Of a stretch of 7,521 nucleotides of DNA, positions 1-5,889 are shown piece by piece (positions within the stretch are counted from its first letter, which is position 1; every line of letters starts with the position of its first letter). Source of the stretch: Pyrinomonadaceae bacterium (GTDB lineage: Bacteria; Acidobacteriota; Blastocatellia; Pyrinomonadales; Pyrinomonadaceae); NCBI GenBank assembly GCA_026786155.1, contig JAJAYR010000353.1, positions 1-7,521 of the forward strand, in the 5' to 3' direction. Below the pieces are notes generated by a model, which ran no database searches, was not told the origin of the DNA, and saw only the letters and a list, made by a program, of their open reading frames with translations. The position numbers and the translations under genes were made by a program.

Positions 1-21
1 GAGCAAAGGACAAAGAGCTAA
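1..21 (+). CDS. possible 3' tail of the upstream gene (nuoJ expected)
   Basis: Reading from base 1 gives six codons (E-Q-R-T-K-S) followed by TAA at 19-21, six bases before the nuoK start. In nuo operons the gene before nuoK is normally nuoJ, and this short polar tail with a tight gap would fit a NuoJ C-terminus. Six codons are too few to identify a protein, so this rests on gene order alone. The stretch could equally be an untranslated spacer; it contains AAAGGA at 5-10, which lies 17 bases from the nuoK ATG and is too far to be a good ribosome binding site. Confidence 0.3.
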   Translation, partial: EQRTKS

Positions 22-27
22 AAATAA

Positions 28-333
28 ATGGAACCGAGTTTAGCAAGCTATCTGGCACTTTCAGGAATACTTTTTACCATCGGCGCAACGGGCGTGATTT
101 TCAAACGCAACGCGCTCGGAATGTTTATGTGCATCGAGCTGATGCTCAACGCCGTCAACCTGACGTTCGTCGCCTTTTCGCGTTACTACGCCGACGTTAC
201 CGGACAGCTTTTCGTCTTTATGGTGATGTCGGTCGCGGCGGCGGAAGCGGCGGTCGGTCTGGGAATTATCATCGCGTTTTTCCGCAACAGTCTTTCGGTT
301 GACACTGACGACGCGAGTATTTTAAAGAATTAG
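28..333 (+). CDS. nuoK: NADH-quinone oxidoreductase subunit K (NuoK)
   Basis: NuoK is a small membrane subunit of respiratory complex I, homologous to MrpC and mitochondrial ND4L, and helps form the proton path between the quinone site and the antiporter-like subunits. The 101-residue product matches the usual length of about 100. Three hydrophobic helices are visible at roughly residues 5-25, 30-50 and 60-85. The two conserved membrane glutamates are present: E37 in CIELMLNAVNL and E73 in AAEAAVGL, corresponding to E36 and E72 of E. coli NuoK. The basic pair K26-R27 sits in the loop after helix 1. The C-terminal tail is polar and acidic. The start at 28 gives the standard N-terminus, though no good Shine-Dalgarno lies close to it. 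It is followed by an inserted nucleotidyltransferase and HicBA genes rather than directly by nuoL. Confidence 0.97.
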   Translation: MEPSLASYLALSGILFTIGATGVIFKRNALGMFMCIELMLNAVNLTFVAFSRYYADVTGQLFVFMVMSVAAAEAAVGLGIIIAFFRNSLSVDTDDASILKN

Positions 334-370
334 TTTTTTGCAATGATTAACGCCGATGTTTTGACATTTC

Positions 371-375
371 AGGAG
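371..375 (+). promoter_or_regulatory. ribosome binding site that sets the nucleotidyltransferase start
   Basis: AGGAG at 371-375 lies six bases before ATG 382, an ideal Shine-Dalgarno spacing. The alternative in-frame ATG at 343 has no such site; it is preceded by TAGTTTTTTGCA. This favours 382 as the true start. The context AGGAGTTT-GCGATGCG recurs almost exactly at the start of hicB2 (5659-5675), with one extra A. Confidence 0.65.
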
Positions 376-381
376 TTTGCG

Positions 382-966
382 ATGCGCGAAACATTGCCGT
401 TATCGAAAATTCAGGAAGCGATTCTCGGATTTCTGCAAGGGCGAAAAGATGTCGTTTTGTTCGGAGCGCAAGCCGTCAACGCTTACGTTTCCGAACCGCG
501 AATGACGCAGGATGTTGATTTGCTTTCGACGGACGCAAAACATTTAGCTGAAGAATTGCGGGCGTTTTTGAGCGAGAAATTTCACATCGCCGTCCGCGTT
601 CGGGAAATCGGCGATAAAGGTTTGAAAATTTATCAAGTCCGAAAAGAAAGCAATCGGCATTTGATTGATGTTCGACTCGTGAAGGAATTTCCCGAAACGA
701 AAATTGTCGAAGAAATCCAAGTATTATCGCCGTTGGAATTGATTGTCAGTAAAATTATTTCCTTTCAATCGAGATACGGCAAGCCGAAATCTTGGACGGA
801 CAGACGCGATTTAGCAGTTTTACTTTTACGGTTTCCCGAATTAAAGGAAAAAGTTTCGGAAAATTTGCGAGCCAAAAATGTCGGCGAAGCGGTTTTGGAA
901 ACTTGGGCGGAGATTGAGCATCAGGATTTTCGGTTTGAAGATGAAGACGAAGATTTGATTTTTTAA
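382..966 (+). CDS. AbiEii-like nucleotidyltransferase, inserted between nuoK and nuoL
   Basis: The product belongs to the polymerase-beta-like nucleotidyltransferase superfamily and resembles the AbiEii/MNT branch, whose members include toxins of type IV toxin-antitoxin or phage-abortive systems. With the start at 382 it has 194 residues. The N-terminal core reads VLFGAQAVNAYV (residues 25-36), then R40-x-T-x-D44-V-D46, the metal-binding D-x-D. A likely third carboxylate is D96 in LIDVR. A C-terminal helical part has K124 and TDRRDLAVLL (about 139-148), like the closing K...RD..DL motif of AbiEii proteins. The family's usual GG before the helix is GA here. The C-terminus is strongly acidic (EDEDED). 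An in-frame ATG at 343 would add 13 residues but lacks a ribosome binding site. No AbiEi-type antitoxin gene is adjacent; the next gene, two bases downstream, is hicB. Toxin activity and substrate are unknown, and it may be a solitary accessory enzyme. Confidence 0.8.
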   Translation: MRETLPLSKIQEAILGFLQGRKDVVLFGAQAVNAYVSEPRMTQDVDLLSTDAKHLAEELRAFLSEKFHIAVRVREIGDKGLKIYQVRKESNRHLIDVRLVKEFPETKIVEEIQVLSPLELIVSKIISFQSRYGKPKSWTDRRDLAVLLLRFPELKEKVSENLRAKNVGEAVLETWAEIEHQDFRFEDEDEDLIF

Positions 967-968
967 TT

Positions 969-1175
969 ATGATTTTCAACGTAACAATCGAGCGCGACGA
1001 AGACGGTATTTGGATTACGGAATGTCCTTCGATTCCGGGCTGTGTCAGTCAGGGCGCGACGAAAGACGAGGCGATTGAAAATATCAAAGACGCGATTAAA
1101 ATTTGTCTTGAAGTTCGCGCTGAAAAAGGTTTGCCGCTGACGGTTGAAACTCGTCAGGTCGAGGTGGCGGCGTAA
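969..1175 (+). CDS. hicB: HicB-family antitoxin, short form (first pair)
   Basis: This 68-residue protein is a HicB-like antitoxin that should bind and block the HicA toxin encoded next. The characteristic partial RNase-H-like fold signature is clear: E-D-G near residues 11-13 and I-T-E-C-P (16-20). It continues with I-P-G-C (22-25), S-Q-G-A-T (27-31), then D-E-A-I-E-N-I (33-39) in the following helix. It ends at residue 68 with no room for the C-terminal helix-turn-helix or ribbon-helix-helix domain of longer HicB proteins, so DNA-binding autoregulation is unlikely. The ATG follows the nucleotidyltransferase stop by two bases without its own Shine-Dalgarno, which suggests translational coupling. 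Its stop overlaps the hicA start by one base (TAATG). Antitoxin-before-toxin order fits the hicBA arrangement. Family assignment is firm; function in this host is inferred. Confidence 0.9.
   Translation: MIFNVTIERDEDGIWITECPSIPGCVSQGATKDEAIENIKDAIKICLEVRAEKGLPLTVETRQVEVAA
1161..1167 (+). promoter_or_regulatory. ribosome binding site for the first hicA, inside hicB
   Basis: GAGGTGG at 1161-1167 lies seven bases before ATG 1175. Its GAGGTG matches the extended anti-Shine-Dalgarno complement (AAGGAGGTGAT). It lies in the last codons of hicB, so toxin translation can start independently or by re-initiation at the TAATG overlap. Confidence 0.5.
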
Positions 1176-1396
1176 TGGCTCAACTGCCGAATCTGAGCGG
1201 GAAAGAGGTTGTGAAAGTATTTGAAAATCTCGGTTGGAAATTTTCCAGACAAAGCGGCAGTCATATCGTTTTGACGAAAGACGGCGAAATGGCTTCGCTG
1301 TCCGTGCCGAATCATAAGGCAGTTGCGAAAGGAACTTTGCGAAGTTTGATACGCGCCGCCAATCTGACGATTGACGAATTTATCGAAGCTATCTAG
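1175..1396 (+). CDS. hicA: HicA-family mRNA interferase toxin (first pair)
   Basis: The 73-residue product is a HicA (YcfA-like) toxin, a small double-stranded-RNA-binding-domain fold that cleaves mRNA when not held by HicB. Visible hallmarks are L-S-G-K-E-V (7-12) at the start of helix 1 and L-G-W-K (19-22). The catalytic-type histidine H30 sits in S-G-S-H-I-V-L (27-33). S-V-P-N-H-K (43-48) is followed by A-K-G-T-L-R-S-L-I-R (51-60) and the closing helix ending D-E-F-I. Length and motif order are intact, so it looks functional. It overlaps hicB by one base and ends 20 bases before nuoL. No terminator separates it from nuoL, so toxin and complex I messages are probably on one transcript. Activity is inferred from family, not shown. 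Confidence 0.92.
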   Translation: MAQLPNLSGKEVVKVFENLGWKFSRQSGSHIVLTKDGEMASLSVPNHKAVAKGTLRSLIRAANLTIDEFIEAI

Positions 1397-1416
1397 AAAC
1401 AGTAATTTTTATAGAA

Positions 1417-3741
1417 ATGACTGAAAATAATTATTTAAGTCTGATAATTTTCGCGCCGCTGCTCGGTGCGGTTATCAACTGGATTGTCGGCAAGCGTCTA
1501 AGAAGCGAATTATTCAGCGGCGTTATCGCGTGTTCGGCGGTCGGCGTGTCAACCGTCGTGGCGTTTATGATTGCGTTCTACGACCAGGGCGGCGCGTTGT
1601 TTGCGCCTGAAGGAAAACCGATTCTCGACCAGCTTTGGACGTGGATTCAGGTTGGCAATTTTCGCGCCGATTTCGGTTTGGGAATGGACAGACTTTCCGG
1701 GATTTACGCTTGTTTTGTTACGTTTGTCGGACTTTTGATTCACGTTTTCGCTACCGGCTATATGCACGGCGACAAAAGTTTTTATCGCTTTTTTGCGTAT
1801 CTCAATCTGTTTATGTTCTCGATGCTGACGCTCATTCTGGCGGATAATTTTCTGCTGATGTTCGTCGGTTGGGAAGGTGTCGGACTGTGTTCGTATTTGC
1901 TCATCGGTTATTATATCAAACGCGACGAAGCCCGACGCGCGGCGAAAAAGGCTTTTGTCGCCAACAGAATCGGCGATTGGGGCGTTTTGATGGGAGTGTT
2001 TTTGATTTTTACGCTGACCGGCTCACTTTCGTTTTTCGATAAAACGGTTGATGGTATTCAGGTTCAGAGTTCATTAAATTTATTGGCGGCGATGGCGGCT
2101 GACCCGTTCACGTGGGGCGCGATTGTCGCGGGTGGAATCACTTCGATTGCCGTACTTTTATTTATCGGCGCGACCGGAAAATCGGCGCAGATTCCGCTTT
2201 TTACCTGGCTGCCGGACGCGATGGCTGGTCCGACTCCGGTTTCTGCGCTGATTCACGCGGCGACAATGGTGACGGCGGGCATTTATTTAGTCGTGCGCTG
2301 TAACGGGCTTTTTCAAAACGCGCCGACGGCGATGTTTATCGTGGCGGTAATTGGCGCGGCGACGGCGATTTTTGCGGCGACGATTGGACTGGCGCAAAAC
2401 GACATCAAAAAAGTTCTCGCTTATTCGACCGTTTCGCAATTGGGTTATATGTTTCTCGCCTGCGGAGTCGGCGCGTTTATCGCGGCGATTTTTCATGTGA
2501 TGACGCACGCTTTTTTCAAGGCTTTGTTGTTTCTCGGTTCGGGTTCGGTGATTCACGGAATGCACCACGAACAGGATATGCGGCGAATGGGCAACTTGAA
2601 AAAGTATATGCCGATTACGTTTATCACGATGGCGATGGGTTGGCTGGCGATTTGCGGCATTCCGATTTGGGCGGGATTTTTCTCGAAAGACGAGATTCTT
2701 TATAAAACTTTCGCGGCAACGAATGCGACGGCGGACGCGACGATGTTCGGCATTCACGTCAACACGATTTTGTGGCTCGTCGGTTTGCTGACGGCGGTTT
2801 TGACGGCGGTTTATATGACGCGCTTGATGTGGATGACGTTTTTCGGCGAATCGCGTTTCGATTACGTTTTGCCGGTCGTCGAAAATCCGCACAAAGCATC
2901 ACGCGCCGAAGAAAACTCTTTTGCGACGGGCGACGCGCACGACGCTGTGGCGACACATCACGGACACGCGCCCGACGATGATTTGCACGGCGGACACAAC
3001 GCGGACGACCACGACGATGACGACGAACATCACGAACATCTGACAGCGGATTTCAAACCGCACGAATCGCCCTGGGTGATGACTGTGCCGTTGATTATCT
3101 TGGCGATTCTCTCGACGGTCGGCGGTTTAATCGGTGTTCCATATGCGATGAGTTCGCTCGTCGGCGCGGGCGATGTCAATGCGTTTGAACACGTTCTCGA
3201 ACCGATTATCTACAAAAAATCCGGTGCGGCGCACGGCACGAACGAACACGCGAAAGTTGTAGAAAAGAATGAAGTCAAAAACTTCTATGCGTCCGCGCCC
3301 GCCTCGAAAACGGCGGAACACGCGACCGACGGCGAACACGCCGCGCATTCGCCCGAAGAAATTTCTGAAGAACGCTGGCTTGCGCTGTTGTCGGTCATTC
3401 TGGCTCTAGCCGGAATCGGCATCGGGATTGCGATGTTCGGCAAAACGCCTCTGCGGGCAATGCCGAAGATTTTGGAAGAAAAATGGCGCGTTGATGAAGT
3501 TTATAACGGTTACATCGTTGACCCTTTGACCAGACTTTCGCGCAACGGTTTGTGGCGCGGCATTGATGTCGGATTTATTGACGGCATCGTCAACGGTATC
3601 GGCTATTTCGTCGCCGCGCTCGGTTCGGTTGCGCGAAGTGTGCAGGTCGGTTTCGTCCGCAGTTACGCCGCGTTTATTTTATTCGGGGCGTTGATTGTCA
3701 TCGGCTATTTTATTTATTACGGCTTCAAATTAATCGGCTGA
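1417..3741 (+). CDS. nuoL: NADH-quinone oxidoreductase subunit L (NuoL), with extended loops
   Basis: NuoL is the distal antiporter-like, proton-pumping subunit of complex I, carrying the long lateral helix that runs along the membrane arm. At 774 residues it is longer than E. coli NuoL (613). Conserved pumping residues are present: E153 in V-G-W-E-G-V-G, K255 in G-A-T-G-K-S-A-Q, D267 in W-L-P-D-A-M-A-G-P-T. H360 and H364 in F-H-V-M-T-H-A-F-F-K are followed by K368, and K424-D425-E426 by I-L. The extra length lies in two hydrophilic loops, at about residues 479-550 (very His/Asp-rich) and about 580-652 (Ala/Glu/His-rich). The lateral helix region (about 685-745) and a final membrane helix (about 752-770) follow. 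The start at 1417 gives a membrane helix near the N-terminus like the family; no Shine-Dalgarno is evident and the first codons are AT-rich. It is separated from nuoK by the nucleotidyltransferase-HicBA insertion. Confidence 0.97.
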   Translation: MTENNYLSLIIFAPLLGAVINWIVGKRLRSELFSGVIACSAVGVSTVVAFMIAFYDQGGALFAPEGKPILDQLWTWIQVGNFRADFGLGMDRLSGIYACFVTFVGLLIHVFATGYMHGDKSFYRFFAYLNLFMFSMLTLILADNFLLMFVGWEGVGLCSYLLIGYYIKRDEARRAAKKAFVANRIGDWGVLMGVFLIFTLTGSLSFFDKTVDGIQVQSSLNLLAAMAADPFTWGAIVAGGITSIAVLLFIGATGKSAQIPLFTWLPDAMAGPTPVSALIHAATMVTAGIYLVVRCNGLFQNAPTAMFIVAVIGAATAIFAATIGLAQNDIKKVLAYSTVSQLGYMFLACGVGAFIAAIFHVMTHAFFKALLFLGSGSVIHGMHHEQDMRRMGNLKKYMPITFITMAMGWLAICGIPIWAGFFSKDEILYKTFAATNATADATMFGIHVNTILWLVGLLTAVLTAVYMTRLMWMTFFGESRFDYVLPVVENPHKASRAEENSFATGDAHDAVATHHGHAPDDDLHGGHNADDHDDDDEHHEHLTADFKPHESPWVMTVPLIILAILSTVGGLIGVPYAMSSLVGAGDVNAFEHVLEPIIYKKSGAAHGTNEHAKVVEKNEVKNFYASAPASKTAEHATDGEHAAHSPEEISEERWLALLSVILALAGIGIGIAMFGKTPLRAMPKILEEKWRVDEVYNGYIVDPLTRLSRNGLWRGIDVGFIDGIVNGIGYFVAALGSVARSVQVGFVRSYAAFILFGALIVIGYFIYYGFKLIG
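2929..3039 (+). other. His/Asp-rich loop-coding segment in nuoL
   Basis: Residues 505-541 of NuoL contain 10 His and 11 Asp in 37 positions, with runs such as HHGH, PDDD and DDDDEHHEH. By comparison with E. coli NuoL it falls between transmembrane helices 13 and 14, where E. coli has only a short loop containing H-A-H-A, and it should face the cytoplasm. Such composition can bind divalent metals (Zn, Ni, Cu), but no structured site can be claimed. Extended His-rich loops here are, to my knowledge, found in other bacterial NuoL proteins. Confidence 0.7.
3208..3366 (+). other. second hydrophilic insertion-coding segment in nuoL
   Basis: Residues 598-650 of NuoL are polar and rich in Ala, Glu and Lys, with five His (606, 611, 635, 641, 644) and repeated E-H-A. 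It lies between the helices corresponding to transmembrane 14 and 15 and should face the periplasm. It lengthens NuoL relative to E. coli and looks disordered. No domain is recognised. Confidence 0.55.
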
Positions 3742-3743
3742 TT

Positions 3744-4028
3744 ATGACCAGAATTATAAAAACATCGGGCGGTAGGATTCTCAAAGAACAAACTGCGGCG
3801 GGCGCAAAAGGGATTTTGATACGTTCTTTGGTCGAAGGTCAGATTACCCATTATTTTCGTGTTTATAACGCCGACGGTTTTGAAGATTACCTGCTGCGAC
3901 ATAATGATTTAGCCGTTACGATTGATGCCGACGATGAAGCGTCGTTTTACGAAAATGAACAGGGCGAAAGAGTTCTCGACCATTCGCCGGAGACTTTGGG
4001 TTGGGAAGTTATTGATTCAAACGAATAA
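3744..4028 (+). CDS. unrecognised 94-residue acidic protein between nuoL and nuoM
   Basis: I do not recognise this family. The open frame is well placed: ATG is two bases after the nuoL stop and the stop is five bases before nuoM, which argues for a real co-transcribed gene. The N-terminal third is basic and polar (M-T-R-I-I-K-T-S-G-G-R), the middle alternates hydrophobic and polar residues in a beta-like pattern (about 22-60), and includes H-Y-F-R-V-Y-N (36-42) and D-Y-L-L-R-H-N-D-L-A-V (48-58). The C-terminal third is strongly acidic. There is no signal peptide or membrane helix, so it should be a small soluble cytoplasmic protein. It is not a known complex I subunit. It might be an orphan antitoxin or immunity-like protein, given the toxin-antitoxin genes in the neighbouring junctions, but nothing in its sequence shows that. 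It has no visible Shine-Dalgarno. Confidence 0.75.
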   Translation: MTRIIKTSGGRILKEQTAAGAKGILIRSLVEGQITHYFRVYNADGFEDYLLRHNDLAVTIDADDEASFYENEQGERVLDHSPETLGWEVIDSNE

Positions 4029-4033
4029 ATAAA

Positions 4034-5635
4034 ATGGATTTTATAACAGAATATTTTCTATCAAATCTTTTAACGATTTTGATTTTGCTGCCCGCGTTCG
4101 GTGCGCTTTCGGTAATTGGGCATCAGATGTTTTGGAAAAGCGAAGACAAACTCAAATGGATTACGCTTTTTTGGACGCTGCTCAATTTCGTCGTGTCGCT
4201 CGTTTTGATTTTTGATAAAGGCGCGGCGCAGGCTTCCGGTTTTTTCTTTGAGAAAAACATTCCCTGGATAAAGGCGATTAACACCAATTATCACGTCGGC
4301 GTGGACGGTTTGAGTTTGTGGCTGGTGATTTTGACGACGTTGATAATGCCGATTGCGATTGTTTCGACGTGGCACGCCGTCGAAAAACGCTCCGCCGCTT
4401 TTTACGTTTTTCTGCTGCTTTTGGAAAGCGCGATGCTCGGCGTTTTCGTGTCGCTTGATTTGCTCGTTTTTTATCTGTTTTTTGAAGCCTCGCTCGTTCC
4501 GATGTTTTTTCTCATCGGTATCTGGGGCGGCGAAAACCGGATTTACGCGGCGGTTAAATTCTTTGTTTATACGGCTTTGGGAAGTTTGCTGATGCTGGCG
4601 GCAATCATCGGATTGTATTATCTGCAAGCGACGGCAGCCGGCATCGGCTCATTCGATTATGTAGTTTTGCTCGATTCGATGAAAGCCGGAAATCTGGTTT
4701 TGGGAGTGCAGACGGGAACGCTTTTATTTTTCGCGTTCGCGCTGGCTTTTGCCATCAAAGTTCCGCTGTTTCCGTTTCATACTTGGCTGCCCGACGCGCA
4801 CACCGAAGCACCGACTGCCGGTTCGGTTATTCTCGCGGCGGTGATGCTGAAGATGGGAACTTACGGTTTGATGCGGTTTAATTTCACGCTTTTCCCCGAT
4901 GCGTCGCGCGAATTCGCGTGGTTATTTATCACGCTGGCAGTCATCGGAATTATCTACGGCGCACTCGTCGCAATGGTTCAGCCCGACATTAAACGACTCG
5001 TCGCTTATTCGTCGGTGTCGCATATGGGCTTTGTCATTCTCGGAATGTTTTCGTTCACCGAACAGGGAATGCAGGGCGCACTTTATCAAATGCTCAATCA
5101 CGGCATTTCGACCGGCGCGTTATTTTTGCTCGTCGGATTTCTCTACGAACGCCGCCACACTCGCGCCATCACCGAATTCGGCGGAATTGCGGGCGTGATG
5201 CCTTTGTTTGCGACGTTTTTCGTTTTTACTTCGATGTCGTCCATCGGACTTCCCTTTTTGAACGGTTTTGTCGGCGAATTCCTGATTATGCTCGGAATGT
5301 GGAATTCGACGGTTTTGGATATTACCGATACGGTTAACTGGAATTACGTCGCCACGATGCTCGCCGGAACGGGCGTAATTTTCGCGGCGGTTTATCTGCT
5401 GTGGATGATTCAGAGAGTTTTCTTCGGCAAAATTACCAATCCGAAGAACAAACGGCTGCTCGATTTAAGTTGGCGCGAAATCGGTTTGATCGCGCCGCTG
5501 CTGTTCCTGATGGTTTTTATGGGCGTTTATCCGCGCCCGTTTTTAGACGCTTCGCGGAAAAGCGTCGTAGCCGTGCAGGAAAGAGTTCTGGGACAGACGA
5601 GCAAAACGGTGGCGGAAACAAACGCGAATCATTGA
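4034..5635 (+). CDS. nuoM: NADH-quinone oxidoreductase subunit M (NuoM)
   Basis: NuoM is the middle antiporter-like proton-pumping subunit of complex I, an integral membrane protein of about 14 helices. The 533 residues are close to the usual length (509 in E. coli). Key residues are present: E151 in L-F-F-E-A-S-L-V-P, K242 in F-A-I-K-V-P-L-F-P, and K273 in M-L-K-M-G-T-Y-G. They continue with H330 in S-V-S-H-M-G, H356 in M-L-N-H-G and E415 in F-V-G-E-F. These correspond to E. coli E144, K234, K265, H322, H348 and E407. The motif F-H-T-W-L-P-D-A-H-T-E-A-P-T (248-261) is diagnostic. The start at 4034 gives an N-terminal hydrophobic helix; upstream sequence is AT-rich with no Shine-Dalgarno. It follows the unknown 94-residue gene by five bases and precedes the second HicBA pair by 35 bases. 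No sign of damage. Confidence 0.97.
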   Translation: MDFITEYFLSNLLTILILLPAFGALSVIGHQMFWKSEDKLKWITLFWTLLNFVVSLVLIFDKGAAQASGFFFEKNIPWIKAINTNYHVGVDGLSLWLVILTTLIMPIAIVSTWHAVEKRSAAFYVFLLLLESAMLGVFVSLDLLVFYLFFEASLVPMFFLIGIWGGENRIYAAVKFFVYTALGSLLMLAAIIGLYYLQATAAGIGSFDYVVLLDSMKAGNLVLGVQTGTLLFFAFALAFAIKVPLFPFHTWLPDAHTEAPTAGSVILAAVMLKMGTYGLMRFNFTLFPDASREFAWLFITLAVIGIIYGALVAMVQPDIKRLVAYSSVSHMGFVILGMFSFTEQGMQGALYQMLNHGISTGALFLLVGFLYERRHTRAITEFGGIAGVMPLFATFFVFTSMSSIGLPFLNGFVGEFLIMLGMWNSTVLDITDTVNWNYVATMLAGTGVIFAAVYLLWMIQRVFFGKITNPKNKRLLDLSWREIGLIAPLLFLMVFMGVYPRPFLDASRKSVVAVQERVLGQTSKTVAETNANH

Positions 5636-5641
5636 TAATTT
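5635..5641 (+). repeat. left copy of 7-bp direct repeat flanking the hicB2-hicA2 insertion
   Basis: ATAATTT begins at the last base of the nuoM stop codon and recurs identically at 6068-6074, just before nuoN. The two copies bracket the HicBA cassette. It could be a target-site duplication or a microhomology left by insertion, but a 7-bp AT-rich match can arise by chance. Confidence 0.35.
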
Positions 5642-5657
5642 ATCTATAAAAATCGAA

Positions 5658-5663
5658 AAGGAG
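5658..5663 (+). promoter_or_regulatory. strong Shine-Dalgarno for the second hicB
   Basis: AAGGAG at 5658-5663 lies seven bases before ATG 5671 and is the best ribosome binding site in the window. It fixes the hicB2 start and suggests strong antitoxin translation. The following bases TTTAGCGATGCG nearly repeat the nucleotidyltransferase start region (376-386). Confidence 0.8.
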
Positions 5664-5670
5664 TTTAGCG

Positions 5671-5889
5671 ATGCGGAACGAATTTACTGCAATTTTTGAA
5701 CAGGACGACGATTGGTATGTCGCTTATTGCGCCGAAATTCCCGGAGCTAATGGTCAAGGTCGCACCATCGAAGAATGTCGTCAAAACTTAGCGGAAGCAA
5801 TCGCATTGATTTTTGAAGACCGTCGGGAAGACGCGCTGCGCGGTGTGCCGCCAAACGCGGTTCGGGAAACGGTGGTGGTCGGCGTATGA
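5671..5889 (+). CDS. hicB: HicB-family antitoxin, short form (second pair)
   Basis: This 72-residue protein is a second HicB-like antitoxin, expected to neutralise the HicA toxin whose gene overlaps its end. Family features are D-D-D-W-Y-V-A-Y-C (12-20), A-E-I-P-G-A (21-26), G-Q-G-R-T (28-32), and E-E-C-R-Q-N-L-A-E-A-I (34-44). The tail from about 50 is charged. It lacks a C-terminal DNA-binding domain, as does the first HicB, but the two share only family-level motifs, so this is not a recent tandem copy. The start is fixed by a strong Shine-Dalgarno at 5658-5663. Its stop overlaps the hicA2 start by four bases (ATGA), implying coupled translation. The gene begins 35 bases after nuoM in the same direction, with no convincing promoter of its own, so co-transcription with nuo is likely. 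Confidence 0.9.
   Translation: MRNEFTAIFEQDDDWYVAYCAEIPGANGQGRTIEECRQNLAEAIALIFEDRREDALRGVPPNAVRETVVVGV

Noticed and set aside
334..339. Run of six T after nuoK as a terminator
   Set aside because: There is no GC-rich hairpin before it, only weak AT pairing, so intrinsic termination is not supported.
361..366. TTGACA, a perfect -35 hexamer, as a promoter for the first insertion
   Set aside because: No -10-like hexamer lies 16-18 bases downstream (the sequence there is GC-rich coding), and transcription would begin after the likely start codon.
343..381. Upstream ATG at 343 as the nucleotidyltransferase start
   Set aside because: It has no ribosome binding site, while ATG 382 has AGGAG at ideal spacing, and the conserved-looking M-R-E-T-L-P-L begins there. 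The longer form remains possible.
343..1396. Lower GC of the first insertion as proof of horizontal transfer
   Set aside because: Some lines of the insertion look AT-richer (24 of 60 GC at 841-900) than some nuoL lines (39 of 60 at 2221-2280), but other lines of both overlap, so hand sampling is inconclusive.
2287..2892. 201-codon antisense open frame over nuoL
   Set aside because: Its translation is Arg/His-rich low-complexity sequence typical of a reverse-strand shadow of a membrane protein gene, with no family resemblance.
964..3749. Shared stop-TT-ATG junction (964-971 and 3739-3746) as a cassette signature
   Set aside because: Only a few bases match beyond stop and start codons, so chance is sufficient.
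4070..4627. 185-codon antisense open frame over nuoM
   Set aside because: Polar Gln/Arg/Asn-rich translation opposite a confidently assigned nuoM; a codon-bias shadow.
5645..5650. TATAAA as a -10 element for hicB2
   Set aside because: The only -35-like match (TTGATA, 5632-5637) is seven bases away, far too close, and nothing suitable lies at 17 bases. AT-richness of the leader explains it.
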